Positions 10,360 to 21,039 are shown, counted from the first letter of the stretch. The stretch is 64,000 bases of DNA from Ramlibacter lithotrophicus (GCF_012184415.1 NZ_VTOX01000003.1:62001-126000); one strand, 5' to 3'. Numbers and translations are program-made. Notes: generated from the sequence alone by a model not told the origin.

Positions 10360-12015
10360 TCATGCCGGTTGCGGCAGCCGCTGCGGGCGCGGGACCTCGT
10401 GCGGGAGGTCCGCCGCAGCCGCCGCCGGTGGCGCGGTCGGCGGCACGGCCGAGGCCGGCGCGACGTTGAACACGCGCACCGCCTCCAGCAACATCGCCGC
10501 TTCCTGCTGCAACGCCTTCGCTCCCGTCGCCGCCTGTTCCACCAGCGCCGCGTTCTGCTGCGTCACCTGGTCCATCTGTCCGATGGCCTGGTTGACCTGT
10601 TCGATCCCGCGCGTCTGCTCGTCGCTCGCGGCGGAGATGCCGCCCATGAGGTCGGCGACCCGCCGGATGCTGCCGACGATGTCGTGCATGGTCCGGCCTG
10701 CTTCCTCGACCAGCCGGGTGCCGGCACCGACCTTGCCCACCGAGTCGTCGATGAGGCCCTTGATCTCCCTGGCCGCCGTCGCCGAGCGCTGCGCGAGGCT
10801 GCGCACTTCCGAAGCCACCACGGCGAAGCCACGCCCCTGCTCGCCGGCGCGCGCCGCTTCCACCGCCGCGTTCAGCGCCAGGATGTTGGTCTGGAAGGCG
10901 ATGCCTTCGATGACCCCGATGATGTCGGCCACCTTGCGCGAAGACTCGTCGATGGACGCCATGGTTTCCACGACCTGGCCCACCACCGCGCCGCCGCGCC
11001 CGGCCACCTCGGAGGCCGAACGCGCCAGCTGGTCGGCCTGGCGCGCGTTTTCGGCGTTCTGCTTCACGGTGCCGGTGAGCTGCTCCATGGAAGCGGCGGT
11101 CTCCTCCAGGCTGGCGGCCTGCTGCTCGGTGCGCTGCGACAGGTCCTCGTTGCCGGAGGCGATCTGCCGCGCCGCCGTGGCGATGGTCTCGGTGCCGCGC
11201 CGCACGCCGCCGACCACCTTCCCCAGGCTGGCGTTCATCTCCTGCAGGGCCGCCATCATCTGCCCGGCCTCGTCGCGCGACCGCACCCGCACTTCCACGG
11301 TCAGGTCGCCCGATGCCACGGCCCGCGCGACCGAGACGGCGTGCGCCAGCGGCCGCACCACGCCGCGCGTGACCAGCCAGGCCATCGCCGCGGCGGCAAC
11401 CGCGGCCGCCGCGCTGAGCCCCACCAGCAGCAGCATGGCCAACCGGTACGAAGCGCGCGATGCGGCGGCGTCGGCTTCGGCCAGGCGCTTTTCTTCGGCG
11501 GCCAGCTGGCCCAGGGTGCCTTCCAGCTGCTGCTGCAGCGGCCGGACTTCCTTGAGCAGCACGTCGGTGGCGGCGCCCAGCCTCATCGCATCGGTGAGGT
11601 CGGCGACCTGCTGGGTCTTGGGCGCCAGCAAGGCGTACTGTTCGCCGGCCCGGCCGAACAGCGCCCGCTCCGACGCTGCCACCCCGGGGCCGGCGAGCAG
11701 CCCGGCCAGGCCCTGCTGCGCCGCGACGTATCGCTGGCGCAGCTCCTTCAGGCGCTGCAGTTCCTTCTGCAGTTCCGCCTCGTCGTCCTGGAACAGCAGC
11801 ACGTTGCGGGTGGCGGTCTCGGTCGCCAGCAGCGTCGCATGCATGGCCGCCACGGCCTCGGTCCTGACATTGCGCGAGTGCACGATGTGTTCCAGCTGCG
11901 CCTGCATCCCGCTCATGCGGGCCACGCCCAGCGTCGCGACGACCACGAGCAACGCGACCACGGCCCCGAAGCCGAGTGCGAGCCGCTGGCCGATCCTGAT
12001 GTTTCCGAAGTTCAT
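10360..12015 (-). CDS. Methyl-accepting chemotaxis protein (receptor F), no docking tail
   Basis: A 551-residue receptor beginning [22 protein letters not shown]1 is about residues 10-33, the helical periplasmic sensor 34-187, and TM2 189-213, then HAMP and the signalling domain with hairpin [20 protein letters not shown]. Its C-terminus, [10 protein letters not shown], is proline-rich with no aromatic docking motif. It starts 20 bases after the flgJ stop codon, so it probably reads through from the flgB-J operon and is the first receptor of the block. Its signalling domain is more diverged from B-E ([22 protein letters not shown]). Confidence 0.95.
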   Translation of the reverse strand: MNFGNIRIGQRLALGFGAVVALLVVVATLGVARMSGMQAQLEHIVHSRNVRTEAVAAMHATLLATETATRNVLLFQDDEAELQKELQRLKELRQRYVAAQQGLAGLLAGPGVAASERALFGRAGEQYALLAPKTQQVADLTDAMRLGAATDVLLKEVRPLQQQLEGTLGQLAAEEKRLAEADAAASRASYRLAMLLLVGLSAAAAVAAAAMAWLVTRGVVRPLAHAVSVARAVASGDLTVEVRVRSRDEAGQMMAALQEMNASLGKVVGGVRRGTETIATAARQIASGNEDLSQRTEQQAASLEETAASMEQLTGTVKQNAENARQADQLARSASEVAGRGGAVVGQVVETMASIDESSRKVADIIGVIEGIAFQTNILALNAAVEAARAGEQGRGFAVVASEVRSLAQRSATAAREIKGLIDDSVGKVGAGTRLVEEAGRTMHDIVGSIRRVADLMGGISAASDEQTRGIEQVNQAIGQMDQVTQQNAALVEQAATGAKALQQEAAMLLEAVRVFNVAPASAVPPTAPPAAAAADLPHEVPRPQRLPQPA

Positions 12016-12035
12016 GTCCCTTGCCTTGTCGTGTT

Positions 12036-13067
12036 TCAGAAGAGCCGCTTCATCACGCGCACCAGCTTGCTGGCGTATGCCGGGTCCGTCGCGTACCCGG
12101 CGCGCTGCAGCTCCCGCGCGGCACGGGCCGGGTCGGCTTCACCGAGCACCCGGCCGTACCGCGGATTGCCGGCGAGGAACTTCGCGTAGTCGGCAAACGC
12201 CTCCTCGTACGAGCCGTAGGCACGGAAGCGGGCCCGGACCTTGTGCGCGACGCCTTCGATCACCTCGGTGGTCGTGGCCTCCGTGACCGGTCCGCGCCAC
12301 GACCGGTCGGCCTTGATGCCGAACACGTTGAAGCTGGGCGCCCCGTCGTCGCCGCGCACCTCGCGCCGGCCCCACGCCGATTCCAGCGCGGCCTGCGCGA
12401 GGATCAGCGTCTCGGGGATCCCGGTGGCCCGCGCCGCCGCGCGCGCGGCGGCGCCGAGCCGCTCGACGAAGCCCTGGACCCGGGCCGGCAGGCTGGTGGC
12501 GGAGCGGGGCGGCTCGCTGCTGCCGGCCGCACGGCCAGCCGCGTATGCGCCCAATGGAGCGAGCGCAACGGGCGCGGCATGGCCGGCGCGAATCGCCGTG
12601 CTGCGCGCCGCGCCGGCGCCGGCAGCCGTGTCGCCGCCCACCGCGCCCTCGCGAGGCGCGGCGGCGGCAGGGGTAGCGGGACGGACCGGCGCGGCAGCGC
12701 CCGGCCCGGCCGGCGGTCCCGCCGCGGCGGCGTCGCTGCCCAGCGAGCGGCGCAGCTGCTCGTACATCGAATCGGCCAGGCGCATGCCACGTCCGGAGAG
12801 GTGCTGGGCGAGCTGCTGGTCCAGCATCGACACGTACATCCGCGTGTGCTGGCCGTCGAGCAGGCCGCTGGCGGGCGTGGCGTCGCGCATGCTCTTGAGC
12901 ATCATCCCCATGAACAGCGCCTCGAACTGGCGCGAGACCTGCCGCAGGCCCTCGTCCGGCGAGCGGCGGGCCGTCCGCCGCAGCGAATCCACGCCCTGCA
13001 CGTCGAGGGCGAAACGCTGCTCCATGGCCGCGGTGGCCGCCGGGTGGGGTGCGACCGGACTGCTCAT
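12036..13067 (-). CDS. flgJ: Flagellar rod assembly protein and peptidoglycan hydrolase FlgJ
   Basis: A 343-residue bifunctional protein. The N-terminal part (about residues 15-110, with [20 protein letters not shown]) is the rod-capping scaffold. A proline/alanine-rich linker covers about 110-205. The C-terminal glucosaminidase-type domain (about 210-343) locally opens peptidoglycan for the rod; its predicted catalytic glutamate is in ALESAWG, followed by [12 protein letters not shown]. The ATG at 13067 lies five bases after the flgI stop; the longer in-frame extension runs through flgI and is rejected. Two-domain FlgJ is normal in beta- and gammaproteobacteria. Confidence 0.95.
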   Translation of the reverse strand: MSSPVAPHPAATAAMEQRFALDVQGVDSLRRTARRSPDEGLRQVSRQFEALFMGMMLKSMRDATPASGLLDGQHTRMYVSMLDQQLAQHLSGRGMRLADSMYEQLRRSLGSDAAAAGPPAGPGAAAPVRPATPAAAAPREGAVGGDTAAGAGAARSTAIRAGHAAPVALAPLGAYAAGRAAGSSEPPRSATSLPARVQGFVERLGAAARAAARATGIPETLILAQAALESAWGRREVRGDDGAPSFNVFGIKADRSWRGPVTEATTTEVIEGVAHKVRARFRAYGSYEEAFADYAKFLAGNPRYGRVLGEADPARAARELQRAGYATDPAYASKLVRVMKRLF

Positions 13068-13072
13068 CGCAC

Positions 13073-14176
13073 TCAGATGATTTCCAGTTCCGCGCGCAGC
13101 GCGCCCGCCGACTTCATCGCCTGCAGGATCGAGATCAGGTCCTGCGGATTGGCGCCCAGCGCATTGAGCCCCTTGATCACGTCGGCCAGCGAAGCGCCGG
13201 CCCTGACCATCTGCAGCGCCCCGCCGGGCTGCGAGAGCGAGATCTGCGACGTCTGCGCCGCCACGGTGGTTCCGCCGGAAAAGGGGTTGGGCTGGCTGAT
13301 CACCGGCTGGCTGCTGATCACCACCGACAGGCTGCCGTGCGCCACCGCGCATTCCTGCACCCGCACCGCCTGGTTCATCACCACCGAGCCGGTGCGGGCG
13401 TTGATCACGACCCGGGCCACATCCTGCGCCGGCACCACGTCGATCGTTTCGAGACGGGCCAGGAAGCCGACGCGCTCGTGCTGCGCCGCCGGCGCCCGCA
13501 CGCGGATGACCCGCGCGTCCACCGCCTCGGCCGTGCCGCCGCCGAACTGCCGGTTGATGGCATCCACGGCCCGCTGCGCGGTCCCGAAGTCGGACCGGTT
13601 CATCTCCAGCGTCAACGTGCCTTCCTCCCCGACCGGCGCGGGCACCGCGCGCTCCACCTGCGCCCCGGCCGGGATGCGCCCGGACGTGAGCTGGTTGATC
13701 TGGACCTTGCTGCCGTTGGCCGAAGCGCCGGCGCCGCCCAGCACCATGTTGCCCTGGGCCACCGCGTACACGGCGCCGTCGCTGCCCTTGAGCGGCGTCA
13801 TCAGCAAGGTGCCGCCGCGCAGGCTCTTGGCATTGCCGAGGGAGGACACCGTCACGTCGATCGCCTGGCCCGGCCGCGCGAACGGTGGCAGCGTCGCGGT
13901 GACCATCACCGCGGCCACGTTCTTCAGCTGCATGTTGGTGCCGGGCGGCACCGTGACGCCGAGTTGCGCCAGCATCGTGTTGAGACTCTGCGTGGTGAAC
14001 GGCGTCTGCATCGTCTGGTCGCCTGTGCCGTCCAGGCCGACCATCAGGCCGTAGCCGATCAGCGGGTTGTCGCGCACGCCTTGCACGCTGGCGAGCGCCT
14101 TGAGCGGCTCCGCGCCGGCCGGCAGCGACAGGGCCGCGGCCAGTGCGAGGGCGAGCGGCAGGAGAAGCTTGTCCAT
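13073..14176 (-). CDS. flgI: Flagellar P-ring protein FlgI
   Basis: A 367-residue periplasmic protein that forms the P ring around the rod in the peptidoglycan layer. It has an N-terminal signal peptide ([20 protein letters not shown]) and then the family opening [28 protein letters not shown] and [10 protein letters not shown]. Length and C-terminus ([20 protein letters not shown]) are typical. It begins two bases after the flgH stop with no clear ribosome binding site, so it is probably translationally coupled. Its assembly depends on the chaperone FlgA, encoded divergently at 19428. Confidence 0.97.
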   Translation of the reverse strand: MDKLLLPLALALAAALSLPAGAEPLKALASVQGVRDNPLIGYGLMVGLDGTGDQTMQTPFTTQSLNTMLAQLGVTVPPGTNMQLKNVAAVMVTATLPPFARPGQAIDVTVSSLGNAKSLRGGTLLMTPLKGSDGAVYAVAQGNMVLGGAGASANGSKVQINQLTSGRIPAGAQVERAVPAPVGEEGTLTLEMNRSDFGTAQRAVDAINRQFGGGTAEAVDARVIRVRAPAAQHERVGFLARLETIDVVPAQDVARVVINARTGSVVMNQAVRVQECAVAHGSLSVVISSQPVISQPNPFSGGTTVAAQTSQISLSQPGGALQMVRAGASLADVIKGLNALGANPQDLISILQAMKSAGALRAELEII

Positions 14177-14178
14177 GG

Positions 14179-14865
14179 TCAGAACGGCATCGCGTTGAGG
14201 AAGAACCGCTGCAGCCAGCCCATCGTCTGGGCCTCGTTGATGAAGCCCTTGCTGCTGTACTCGATGCGGGCGTCCGCCACCTGCGTCGACAGCACGCTGT
14301 TGTTGCCGACCACGGTCTGCGGATTGACGATGCCGGAGAAGCGGATGAACTCGGTCCCCTGGTTGATCAGCATCTGCTTCTCGCCGCTCACCACCAGGTT
14401 GCCGTTGGCCATGACGTCGACGACGGTGACGGTGATCACGCCGTTGAAGGCGTTGGCGGCGGTGGCGCCGCCCTTGCCGCTCAGCGTGTTGTCGCCGCCC
14501 AGGCTCGCGTCCTGGCCGCGCAGCAGGCCGCCCAGGAACTTCGGCGAGACGCCGAAATCGGCCTCGACCTTGCCGTTGCGGCTGGCGGTGGTGGCGGAGT
14601 TCTTGCTCGCGTCGGCCTTTTCGCTGATGACGATGGTCAGGATGTCGCCGACGTGGCGCGGCCGCCGGTCCTCGAACAAGGCATGCCCGCGGGCGCCTTC
14701 CTGGAAGATCGCGCCCGGCGTGCGGGCCGGCGTCCGGTGTTCCGGCGCCGGGCGGGCCGTCATCGGCTGCTGCACCAGGGGCTGCGTCGGCACCTGGGCG
14801 CAGCCCGCGGCCAGCGCCAGCAGCGCGGGCACGGCGCGGCCGGCGAGCAGGCGCAGCGTCGCCAT
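14179..14865 (-). CDS. flgH: Flagellar L-ring lipoprotein FlgH
   Basis: A 228-residue outer-membrane lipoprotein of the L ring. The signal peptide ends in a lipobox (LAAGC), so cysteine near residue 22 is the lipidation site. Typical FlgH motifs follow: [32 protein letters not shown] text (seen as [14 protein letters not shown]) and the end WLQRFFLN. The ATG at 14865 overlaps the flgG stop codon by one base (TGATG). A GTG one codon upstream is also in frame but would overlap further. Confidence 0.97.
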   Translation of the reverse strand: MATLRLLAGRAVPALLALAAGCAQVPTQPLVQQPMTARPAPEHRTPARTPGAIFQEGARGHALFEDRRPRHVGDILTIVISEKADASKNSATTASRNGKVEADFGVSPKFLGGLLRGQDASLGGDNTLSGKGGATAANAFNGVITVTVVDVMANGNLVVSGEKQMLINQGTEFIRFSGIVNPQTVVGNNSVLSTQVADARIEYSSKGFINEAQTMGWLQRFFLNAMPF

Positions 14866-15647
14866 CACAACTGGCTCAGGCGCTGCAGCATCTGGTCGGA
14901 TGCCTGCACCGCCTTGCTGTTGATCTCGTACGCGCGCTGGGTCTGGATCATGCTCACCAGCTCCTCCACCACGTTGACGTTGGAAGACTCGACGTAGCCC
15001 TGGCTCAGCAGGCCGGCGCCGTTGAGGCCGGGGTTGGTCTGCGTCGGCGTCCCCGACGAGTCGGTCTCGGCGTAGAGGTTCTCGCCCAGCGCCTGCAGCC
15101 CGGTGGGGTTGAGGAAGGTGGCGAGCTGCAGCTGGCCGACCTGCACGCTGGCGGTGCTGCCCGGCTGCGTGATCGACACCATGCCGTCGCGCGCGATCGT
15201 CACGCTGGTGGCGTTGGCCGGGATGGTGATGGCCGGCTGGACCGGATAGCCGCTGGCGGTCACCAGCTGGCCGTCGCGGTCCTTCTGGAACGAGCCGTCG
15301 CGGGTGTATGCCGTCGACCCGTCCGGCATCTGCACCTGGAAGAACCCGCCGCCGTTGATGGCGACGTCGTGCGGGTTCTCGGTCTTGGTGAGGTTGCCTT
15401 GGGAGTGGATGCGTTCGGTCGCGACCACGCGCACGCCCGTGCCCACCTGCAGGCCCGAAGGCAGCCGCGTCTGGTCGGAGGTCTGGCCGCCGACCTGCCG
15501 CAGGTTCTGGTACATCAGGTCCTCGAAGACGGCGCGGCTCTTCTTGAAGCCGGTGGTGCCGACGTTCGCGAGGTTGTTGGTGATGACGTCCAGCTGCTGC
15601 TGCTGCGCGTCGAGGCCGGTTCTGGCGATGGAGAGGGAGCGGAGCAT
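14865..15647 (-). CDS. flgG: Flagellar distal rod protein FlgG
   Basis: A 260-residue distal rod subunit. The N-terminus [20 protein letters not shown] with [15 protein letters not shown] is the axial-protein motif, and the C-terminus [20 protein letters not shown] is the matching coiled-coil end. The ATG has AGGA at good spacing. It lies 23 bases after flgF and overlaps flgH, consistent with one operon. Length matches the 260 residues of the enterobacterial protein. Confidence 0.98.
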   Translation of the reverse strand: MLRSLSIARTGLDAQQQQLDVITNNLANVGTTGFKKSRAVFEDLMYQNLRQVGGQTSDQTRLPSGLQVGTGVRVVATERIHSQGNLTKTENPHDVAINGGGFFQVQMPDGSTAYTRDGSFQKDRDGQLVTASGYPVQPAITIPANATSVTIARDGMVSITQPGSTASVQVGQLQLATFLNPTGLQALGENLYAETDSSGTPTQTNPGLNGAGLLSQGYVESSNVNVVEELVSMIQTQRAYEINSKAVQASDQMLQRLSQL

Positions 15648-15670
15648 GTGGTGGTCCTGTTCGTGGGGCG

Positions 15671-16411
15671 CTAGCCGTGGGCCAGCAGCCGGTTGGCGGA
15701 TTGCGCGTTCTCGTCGGCGGTCTGCAATGCCTTCATCTGCATCTCCAGCAGGCGCGAGACGGCGATCATGTCGACCATGGCGTCGACGGCATTGACGTTG
15801 CTGCCTTCGAGGTACCCGCTGGCCACGGCGACGGCCGGATTGGCGTCCGCCGGCGGCAACCCGTCCGCCATGCGGAACAACCCGTCCTCGCCGCGCACCA
15901 GTTCGTCCGCGGCGGGATTCACCAGCTTGAGGCGGCCGACCTCCACCAGGCCGGTGGCGCCGTTGCCCGGCACCCGGGCGCTCACGAGGCCGTTGGCCGC
16001 GATCGAGATGGTGGACCCCGGCGGGATCACCAGCGGCCCGCCGTCGCCCAGCACCGGCAGCCCCGCTGCGCTGGTGACCTGGCCGTCCGGCGCCACCTGC
16101 AGGTTGCCGGCGCGGGTATAGGCCTCGCCGGCCGCGGTTTCCACCACCAGCCAGCCTGCTCCCTTGATCGCCACGTCGAGGTCGCGGCCGGTCTCGCTCA
16201 AGGGCCCTTGCCTGAAATCGGCTCCCGGCGTCGTGCCGACCACGAAGGCGCGGGTGGCGGCCTCCTCGCCGACCACAGGCACCGCCTGGAAGGCGTTGAT
16301 CTGCGCCCGGAAGCCGGTGGTGCCCACGTTCGCCATGTTGTTGGCCACGGAGGCATGCTGCTCCATCGCCTGCTTGGCGCCGCTCATGGCGACATAGAGC
16401 ATCCGGTCCAT
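15671..16411 (-). CDS. flgF: Flagellar proximal rod protein FlgF
   Basis: A 246-residue proximal rod subunit. It opens [20 protein letters not shown], followed by [14 protein letters not shown], and has the core [19 protein letters not shown]. It ends with the axial C-terminal motif around [24 protein letters not shown] precedes the ATG. It lies between flgE and flgG in standard order, 22 bases after flgE. Confidence 0.97.
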   Translation of the reverse strand: MDRMLYVAMSGAKQAMEQHASVANNMANVGTTGFRAQINAFQAVPVVGEEAATRAFVVGTTPGADFRQGPLSETGRDLDVAIKGAGWLVVETAAGEAYTRAGNLQVAPDGQVTSAAGLPVLGDGGPLVIPPGSTISIAANGLVSARVPGNGATGLVEVGRLKLVNPAADELVRGEDGLFRMADGLPPADANPAVAVASGYLEGSNVNAVDAMVDMIAVSRLLEMQMKALQTADENAQSANRLLAHG

Positions 16412-16433
16412 CGTCAGCTACTCCGGTTCGACT

Positions 16434-17666
16434 TCAGCGCAGGTTCACCAGGGTCTGCATGACCTGGTCCTGCGTCTTGAGGGTCTGGGCGTTGGCCTGG
16501 TAGCCGCGCTGGGCCGTGATCAGGTTGACCAGCTCGCTCGTGAGGTCGACGTTGGAGGCCTCCAGCGCGCCCGAGGTCAGCGAGCCGAGGGTCGTGCCTT
16601 CGCCGGGAGTGCCCGTCAGCGGCTGGCCCGACATGCCGGTCTCGCTCCACATGTTGTTGCCGATCGGCTCCAGCCCGTTCGGGTTGGCGAAGGAACTGAG
16701 GACGACCTGGCCGAGGACGTTGCTCTGGTCGTTGGAGTACTTGCCCGTGATCACGCCGTCGGTGCCGATCTCGTAGGAGGTCAGCACGCCGGACGTGTAG
16801 CCGTCCTGGCTGAGTCGCTGCACGGCGCTGATGTTGCCGAACTGGGTGCTGCCCGCCAGGTCGACGGTGAACGCCGGCGTCGCCGCGCCGTTGCCGTAGG
16901 TGCCGGCAATCGTGAAGCTGGTGTAAGCGGGCGCGGCATTCCTGATCGCGCCGTTCTCATCGAAGGTCACCGCCACCGCCGCCGGCGTCGTCGTGGTCCC
17001 GGTACTGCCGGCGAGCTGGGCCTGCACTTCCCATTCGCTGGTCGCGGTGTCGCTCTTGGTGAAGAACAGCACCACCTCGTGCGGATTGCCGAGGGAATCG
17101 AACACGTTCAGGGCGTTCGAATAGTGGTAGGTGCTCGAATCGGTGGCGACGAACGGCGTGGCGACCCGGTCGATGTCCTGCCTGCGCGAGTCCAGGTTGA
17201 ACTGCGCCGTCACCGCGGCCGTGGCCTTCGGGGTCATCGACTGCGTGGGAAACCGCAGCGCGGTGGGCGTGCCGCCGGCCAGCGACCCGTTGGCGGTGAC
17301 CCCATAGCCGGTCAGGCGCATGCCGTTGGGGCTGACGACGTAGCCGTTCGCGTCGACCGTGAACTGGCCGTTGCGCGAGTACGAGACGCTGCCGCCCTCG
17401 GGACTTTCGACGCGGAAGAAGCCGTTGCCGTTGGTGATGGCGAAGTCGAGCGGGCGGCTGGTGAGCTGGACCGACCCGGCCGCGAAATTCTGCTGCACGG
17501 CGGCGACCGACACGCCCAGGCCGATCTTGGATCCGGCGATGACGTCCTTGAACGCCACCGTGGAGCTCTTGTAGCCGATGGTGCCGGAGTTGGCGATGTT
17601 GTTGCCGATGGCGTCCAGCTGCGCGGCCGATGCCGCCAGACCGGTGATGCCTTGCGAGAAGCTCAT
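16434..17666 (-). CDS. flgE: Flagellar hook protein FlgE
   Basis: A 410-residue hook subunit. It begins MSFSQGITGLAASAAQLDAI, followed by NNIANSGTIGYKSS, the axial family motif, and ends with LTSELVNLITAQRGYQANAQ. The middle (about residues 140-300) is the variable, surface-exposed hook domain. The ATG at 17666 is preceded by AAGGA; a longer in-frame reading upstream runs through flgD in another frame and is not real. Export requires the cap protein FlgD, the next gene upstream. Confidence 0.97.
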   Translation of the reverse strand: MSFSQGITGLAASAAQLDAIGNNIANSGTIGYKSSTVAFKDVIAGSKIGLGVSVAAVQQNFAAGSVQLTSRPLDFAITNGNGFFRVESPEGGSVSYSRNGQFTVDANGYVVSPNGMRLTGYGVTANGSLAGGTPTALRFPTQSMTPKATAAVTAQFNLDSRRQDIDRVATPFVATDSSTYHYSNALNVFDSLGNPHEVVLFFTKSDTATSEWEVQAQLAGSTGTTTTPAAVAVTFDENGAIRNAAPAYTSFTIAGTYGNGAATPAFTVDLAGSTQFGNISAVQRLSQDGYTSGVLTSYEIGTDGVITGKYSNDQSNVLGQVVLSSFANPNGLEPIGNNMWSETGMSGQPLTGTPGEGTTLGSLTSGALEASNVDLTSELVNLITAQRGYQANAQTLKTQDQVMQTLVNLR

Positions 17667-17719
17667 GGTGAATCCTTGTTGCTGTGATCGGTCGAAGGGC
17701 TGGCGCGTGCTGCCGCGGC

Positions 17720-18379
17720 TCAGCGAAGGATGCGGACGTCGGACAGGGCGATGCGACGACCGCTCGCCAGGTCCAGGGAAACGCCGGCCGGTCCCGGCGC
17801 GACGCCGCCCACCTGCTCGTACACCAGCGTCGAGGCGGGGACGGTCGCCGGACCGTTGGCGGCGACCACGCGCACCTGGTAGGCACCGGCCGGCACCGGC
17901 CGGCCGGCATCGTCCAGGCGGTCCCAGGCGGCATCGTGCAGGCCGCCCGGCTGGGCGCCCAGGTCGATGGTGCGGACGACGGTTCCCGCGGCGTCCGTGA
18001 CCAGTGCCTGCACGGAGGCGGCGGACGAGGGCAGTTCGACGGCGAACGCGGCCGGTCCCTCGCCGGCCGGCAGGCTGCTGCCGGGCGCCAGCGCCCAGCG
18101 GCCGACCATCCCGGCCGCCTGCATCATCTGCCCGGCCCCGCTTTGCGCCAGCATGGTCTGCAGCGTCGCATTCATCTTCTCGATGCCGCTGACGGTGCTC
18201 ATCTGGGCGAGCTGGGACGTGAGCTGCGCGTTTTCCATCGGATTGAGCGGATCCTGGTTCTTCAGCTGCGTCACCAGCAGCTTCAGGAAGCGCTGCTCGT
18301 TGGCGGCGCTCGCCGGCGTGGCCTGGGCAGCGGCGCTGGCGGCGGTCGGGTCGGAAGCAGAGAGGGCACCGATGGACAT
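17720..18379 (-). CDS. flgD: Hook assembly scaffold (hook cap) protein FlgD
   Basis: A 219-residue hook-capping protein needed to polymerise FlgE. The N-terminal region has the conserved FLKLLVTQLKNQDPLNPMEN followed by TSQLAQMSTVSGIEKMN. Residues 100-200 form the FlgD Ig/tudor-like domains (ending VSLDLASGRRIALSDV). GGAGA precedes the ATG. It lies between flgC and flgE as in other flg operons. Confidence 0.97.
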   Translation of the reverse strand: MSIGALSASDPTAASAAAQATPASAANEQRFLKLLVTQLKNQDPLNPMENAQLTSQLAQMSTVSGIEKMNATLQTMLAQSGAGQMMQAAGMVGRWALAPGSSLPAGEGPAAFAVELPSSAASVQALVTDAAGTVVRTIDLGAQPGGLHDAAWDRLDDAGRPVPAGAYQVRVVAANGPATVPASTLVYEQVGGVAPGPAGVSLDLASGRRIALSDVRILR

Positions 18380-18443
18380 GAGTCGTCTCCGGCACGGCGC
18401 GGTGGCGCGTGCCCGAACTGAAAATGGATGGGGCGGGTTGCGT

Positions 18444-18845
18444 CTACTGGCCGATGCTGAGCGTCTTCACCATCAGGGCCTTGGCCGTGTTGAGCACTTC
18501 CACGTTGGCCTGGTAACTGCGCGACGCGGAAATCATGTTGGTCATCTCCTCGACCACGTTGACGTTGGGCAGCGTCACGTAGCCCTCGCCGTTGGCCCGC
18601 GGATTCTTCGGGTCGAAGACGGTGCGCAGCGGCGACTGGTCCTCGACCACCTCGGCCACCCGCACGCCGCCGACCTCGTCGGCAGCGCCGCCCGCGACCT
18701 CGAAGACGACCTGGCGGGCCCGGTAGGGCTGGCCGTCGGGGCCGGCCACGCTGTCCGCGTTGGCCAGGTTGCTGGCCGTCACGTTCATCCGCTGCGACTG
18801 CGCACTCATCGCGGAAGCCGCCAGGTTGAAGATGTTCATGGACAT
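18444..18845 (-). CDS. flgC: Flagellar proximal rod protein FlgC
   Basis: A 133-residue rod subunit. It opens [20 protein letters not shown] with ASNLANADS, and ends [20 protein letters not shown] and [17 protein letters not shown], the family C-terminus. I choose the first of two close ATGs (18845, not 18839) because AGGAG lies 11 bases before it. It follows flgB by 14 bases. Confidence 0.97.
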   Translation of the reverse strand: MSMNIFNLAASAMSAQSQRMNVTASNLANADSVAGPDGQPYRARQVVFEVAGGAADEVGGVRVAEVVEDQSPLRTVFDPKNPRANGEGYVTLPNVNVVEEMTNMISASRSYQANVEVLNTAKALMVKTLSIGQ

Positions 18846-18859
18846 GGGCAGGCGTTCTC

Positions 18860-19267
18860 CTATTGCTGCAGCGCCGCCAGCAGCGACTTGATCTTGCCGC
18901 TGACCACCGTCAGCCCGGCCTCGTAGCGCATCGCGTTGTCGGCGAAGTTGACGCGCTCGGCATCCATCTCGACGGTGTTGCCGTCGATGCTGGACTGGGC
19001 CGGCACGCGGTACAGGAGGCTCGCGTCGGTCGCCACGGCAGCCCCCGCGTGCAGGTGCCGGGCGGAAGTGGTCGCGAGCGTCGGCGCGCCGGCAGCCGCG
19101 CCCTGGGCGAGCACCCGGCTCAGCTCGCCGGCGAAGTCGACGTCGCGCGCCTTGTAGCCCGGCGTGTCCGCGTTCGCGATGTTGGCGGCCAGCACCTCCT
19201 GGCGCCGCGCGCGCAGGGCGAGCGCCTCCTGGTTGAAGCGCAAGGCCGCATTCAGCTTGTCGATCAT
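18860..19267 (-). CDS. flgB: Flagellar proximal rod protein FlgB
   Basis: A 135-residue rod subunit and the first gene of the minus-strand flg operon. It shows [20 protein letters not shown], the axial motif, and ends [20 protein letters not shown]. The ATG at 19267 has AAGGA upstream; a seven-residue extension (MPQGPRT) lacks one. The 160-base gap to the divergent flgA should hold the promoters for both directions, presumably controlled by FlhDC, but I cannot point to a specific site. Confidence 0.96.
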   Translation of the reverse strand: MIDKLNAALRFNQEALALRARRQEVLAANIANADTPGYKARDVDFAGELSRVLAQGAAAGAPTLATTSARHLHAGAAVATDASLLYRVPAQSSIDGNTVEMDAERVNFADNAMRYEAGLTVVSGKIKSLLAALQQ

Positions 19268-19427
19268 CGTTCTCGGTCCTTGGGGCATTCCACGGCGGGG
19301 GTCGAGCCTGGCACCGTGTGAAGGAATTCTGCGGGACCACCGGCCCCGTCAATGGGCCGAACAGAGGCGGGTTTCCGCCGGTCCTCACCACTTCGGCCAC
19401 GCACCCGGTTCCTAGAATGGCGGCATC

Positions 19428-20117
19428 GTGACGACCCGATTCGCCCGCTCCTGGCGCGCCACCTTGCTGGCGCTGCTCGCCGCCGCCTGCGCGAACGCGG
19501 CGGGCGCGCCGCTGGACGCCAGGGTGCGCGCCGCGATCGAGAGCTTCCTGCTCGCCCAGGCCGCCGGCGCGCCAGGGCAGGTGACGGTGCGCGTGCTGGA
19601 CCCCGCGGGCGCGCTGCCTGCGTGCACGGCGCTGCAGCCGTTCCTGCCGCAGGGCGTGGCCGCCTGGGGCCGGCTCTCGGTGGGCGTGCGCTGCGCCGAC
19701 GAGCGGCCATGGACCCGGTTCCTCGGTGCGCAGGTCGCGGTCCAGGGCCGCTACCTCGCGGCCGCGCGCGCAATCGGCGCCGGCCATGCACTGGACGGCG
19801 CCGACGTGCTCGAGCGCGATGGCGACCTCACGAAGCTGCCCCGGACGGTGCTCACCGATCCGGCCCTCGCCGCCGGGATGGTCGCGGCCAACCCGATCGC
19901 CCCCGGCGCCCCGCTGCGTTCGGACCTGCTGCGCGCGCCCGTCGTGATCCGCCAGGGCCAGGCAGTGCGGGTGGTGACCGAGGGCGCGGGATTCACGCTG
20001 GCCACCGACGGGCGGGCCGTGACGCAGGCCGCCGCCGGGGGCGCCGTGCAGGTCAGGACCGCCGCCGGGCGCCTGCTGACGGGGACCGCCCGGCCCGACG
20101 GCAGCGTCGGCCTGTGA
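19428..20117 (+). CDS. flgA: P-ring assembly chaperone FlgA
   Basis: A 229-residue periplasmic protein that helps FlgI assemble into the P ring. It has an N-terminal signal peptide ([19 protein letters not shown]), a central SAF-type region ([20 protein letters not shown], followed by [20 protein letters not shown]) and a C-terminal beta region ([19 protein letters not shown]). The start is a GTG. It is transcribed away from flgB, the usual arrangement, and is followed 100 bases later by flgM. Confidence 0.93.
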   Translation: MTTRFARSWRATLLALLAAACANAAGAPLDARVRAAIESFLLAQAAGAPGQVTVRVLDPAGALPACTALQPFLPQGVAAWGRLSVGVRCADERPWTRFLGAQVAVQGRYLAAARAIGAGHALDGADVLERDGDLTKLPRTVLTDPALAAGMVAANPIAPGAPLRSDLLRAPVVIRQGQAVRVVTEGAGFTLATDGRAVTQAAAGGAVQVRTAAGRLLTGTARPDGSVGL

Positions 20118-20182
20118 CGCACGGCAAGCCGGCCATGGCACAAGAAAATCTCACGCCGCGCCCTCGCGGTTCGGCCGCGACG

Positions 20183-20190
20183 GCCGATAA
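20183..20190 (+). promoter_or_regulatory. Sigma-28 (FliA) -10-like element before flgM
   Basis: The plus strand reads GCCGATAA, a full match to the FliA -10 octamer, 28 bases before the flgM start codon. There is no TAAA at the standard 15-base distance upstream. Sigma-28 control of the gene for its own inhibitor is well known in enteric bacteria, which supports the site despite the missing -35. Confidence 0.5.
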
Positions 20191-20217
20191 AGCGGGTAGT
20201 CCTTCTGGGGAATCATC

Positions 20218-20496
20218 TTGAAAATCGACCAAACCACCGGCTCCGCCGTCCCGCTGCGGCTGCCCGCCGAGGCGCGACGGGCGCCCGCACGACCGTCGTC
20301 CGAGCCGCAGGGCATCCAGGGGCAGGCCCCGTCCAACGTGCGCCGGTTCCCGGAACCCGCGGACGGCACGTTCGACGCCGACAAGGTGGCGGCGATCAGG
20401 GAGCAGATCCGCGCCGGGCAGTACACGGTCAATCCGGAGCGCATCGCCGACGGGCTGCTGGCCGGCCTGCGCGGGCTGATCACGGATCCGGAGTGA
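20218..20496 (+). CDS. flgM: Anti-sigma-28 factor FlgM
   Basis: A 92-residue small protein that binds sigma-28 (FliA) and is exported once the hook is finished, releasing late flagellar genes. It opens MKIDQTTGSAVPL. The conserved sigma-binding half is FDADKVAAIREQIRAGQYTV followed by NPERIADGLLAGL. The start codon is TTG (20218), with GGGGA upstream. Its stop overlaps the flgN ATG by one base (TGATG), so the two are coupled. Confidence 0.93.
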   Translation: MKIDQTTGSAVPLRLPAEARRAPARPSSEPQGIQGQAPSNVRRFPEPADGTFDADKVAAIREQIRAGQYTVNPERIADGLLAGLRGLITDPE

Positions 20497-20942
20497 TGGA
20501 GCCGCTGCTCGGTCACCTGGTCGCGCAGGCCGACTGCCTCGACGCCTTCATCGCGGCCCTGGAAGCAGAGGATGACGCCCTCAGCCAAGGCCGCCTGCAG
20601 GAGCTGCCGGCACTGACCGGACGCAAGAACGCGCTGCTGGCCAGCGTCGCGGAACTGGACCAGGCACGGGAGGCGGCCCAGGTCGCGCTCGGCCACCCGC
20701 GCGGACGTGCCGGTGCCGACGCCGCCGCGGCGAGGCAGGGCGTGCAGGACGCGTGGACGGCGCTGCTGGCCCGGGCCGAACGGGCACGCGACCTCAATCG
20801 CCGCGTCGCCGCCAAGGTGTTCACGCACCTGGACCACGCCACGCAGGCACTGGCCGTCCTGCAGGCCGACCGCCAGCCGCTGTATGGACGCGACGGCGCG
20901 CGCAGCGTGGGCGGTGGCGGCACCTCGCGCCCGGCCGGCTGA
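20496..20942 (+). CDS. flgN: Flagellar export chaperone FlgN
   Basis: A 148-residue helical cytoplasmic protein with the FlgN pattern (LAALEAEDDALSQGRLQELP-like opening, then TGRKNALLASVAELDQAR). FlgN binds the junction proteins FlgK and FlgL and delivers them to the export gate. The ATG at 20496 overlaps the flgM stop codon. Sequence conservation in this family is low, so position after flgM supports the call strongly. Confidence 0.9.
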   Translation: MEPLLGHLVAQADCLDAFIAALEAEDDALSQGRLQELPALTGRKNALLASVAELDQAREAAQVALGHPRGRAGADAAAARQGVQDAWTALLARAERARDLNRRVAAKVFTHLDHATQALAVLQADRQPLYGRDGARSVGGGGTSRPAG

Positions 20943-21039
20943 GTCCTGGCGCGGGCCGTAGGGCACGGGAGCGCCGAACAGGGACTTTTGCCTGAAACGG
21001 GTAATCCCCCCTGCACAGGCATCGCAAACTGCGTATAGT

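Noticed and set aside
19309..19330. TGGCAC in the flgB-flgA gap as a sigma-54 (-24) element
   Set aside because: The required TGC at -12 is missing at the correct spacing (five bases on come GAAG), and FlhDC systems normally use sigma-70 for these genes.
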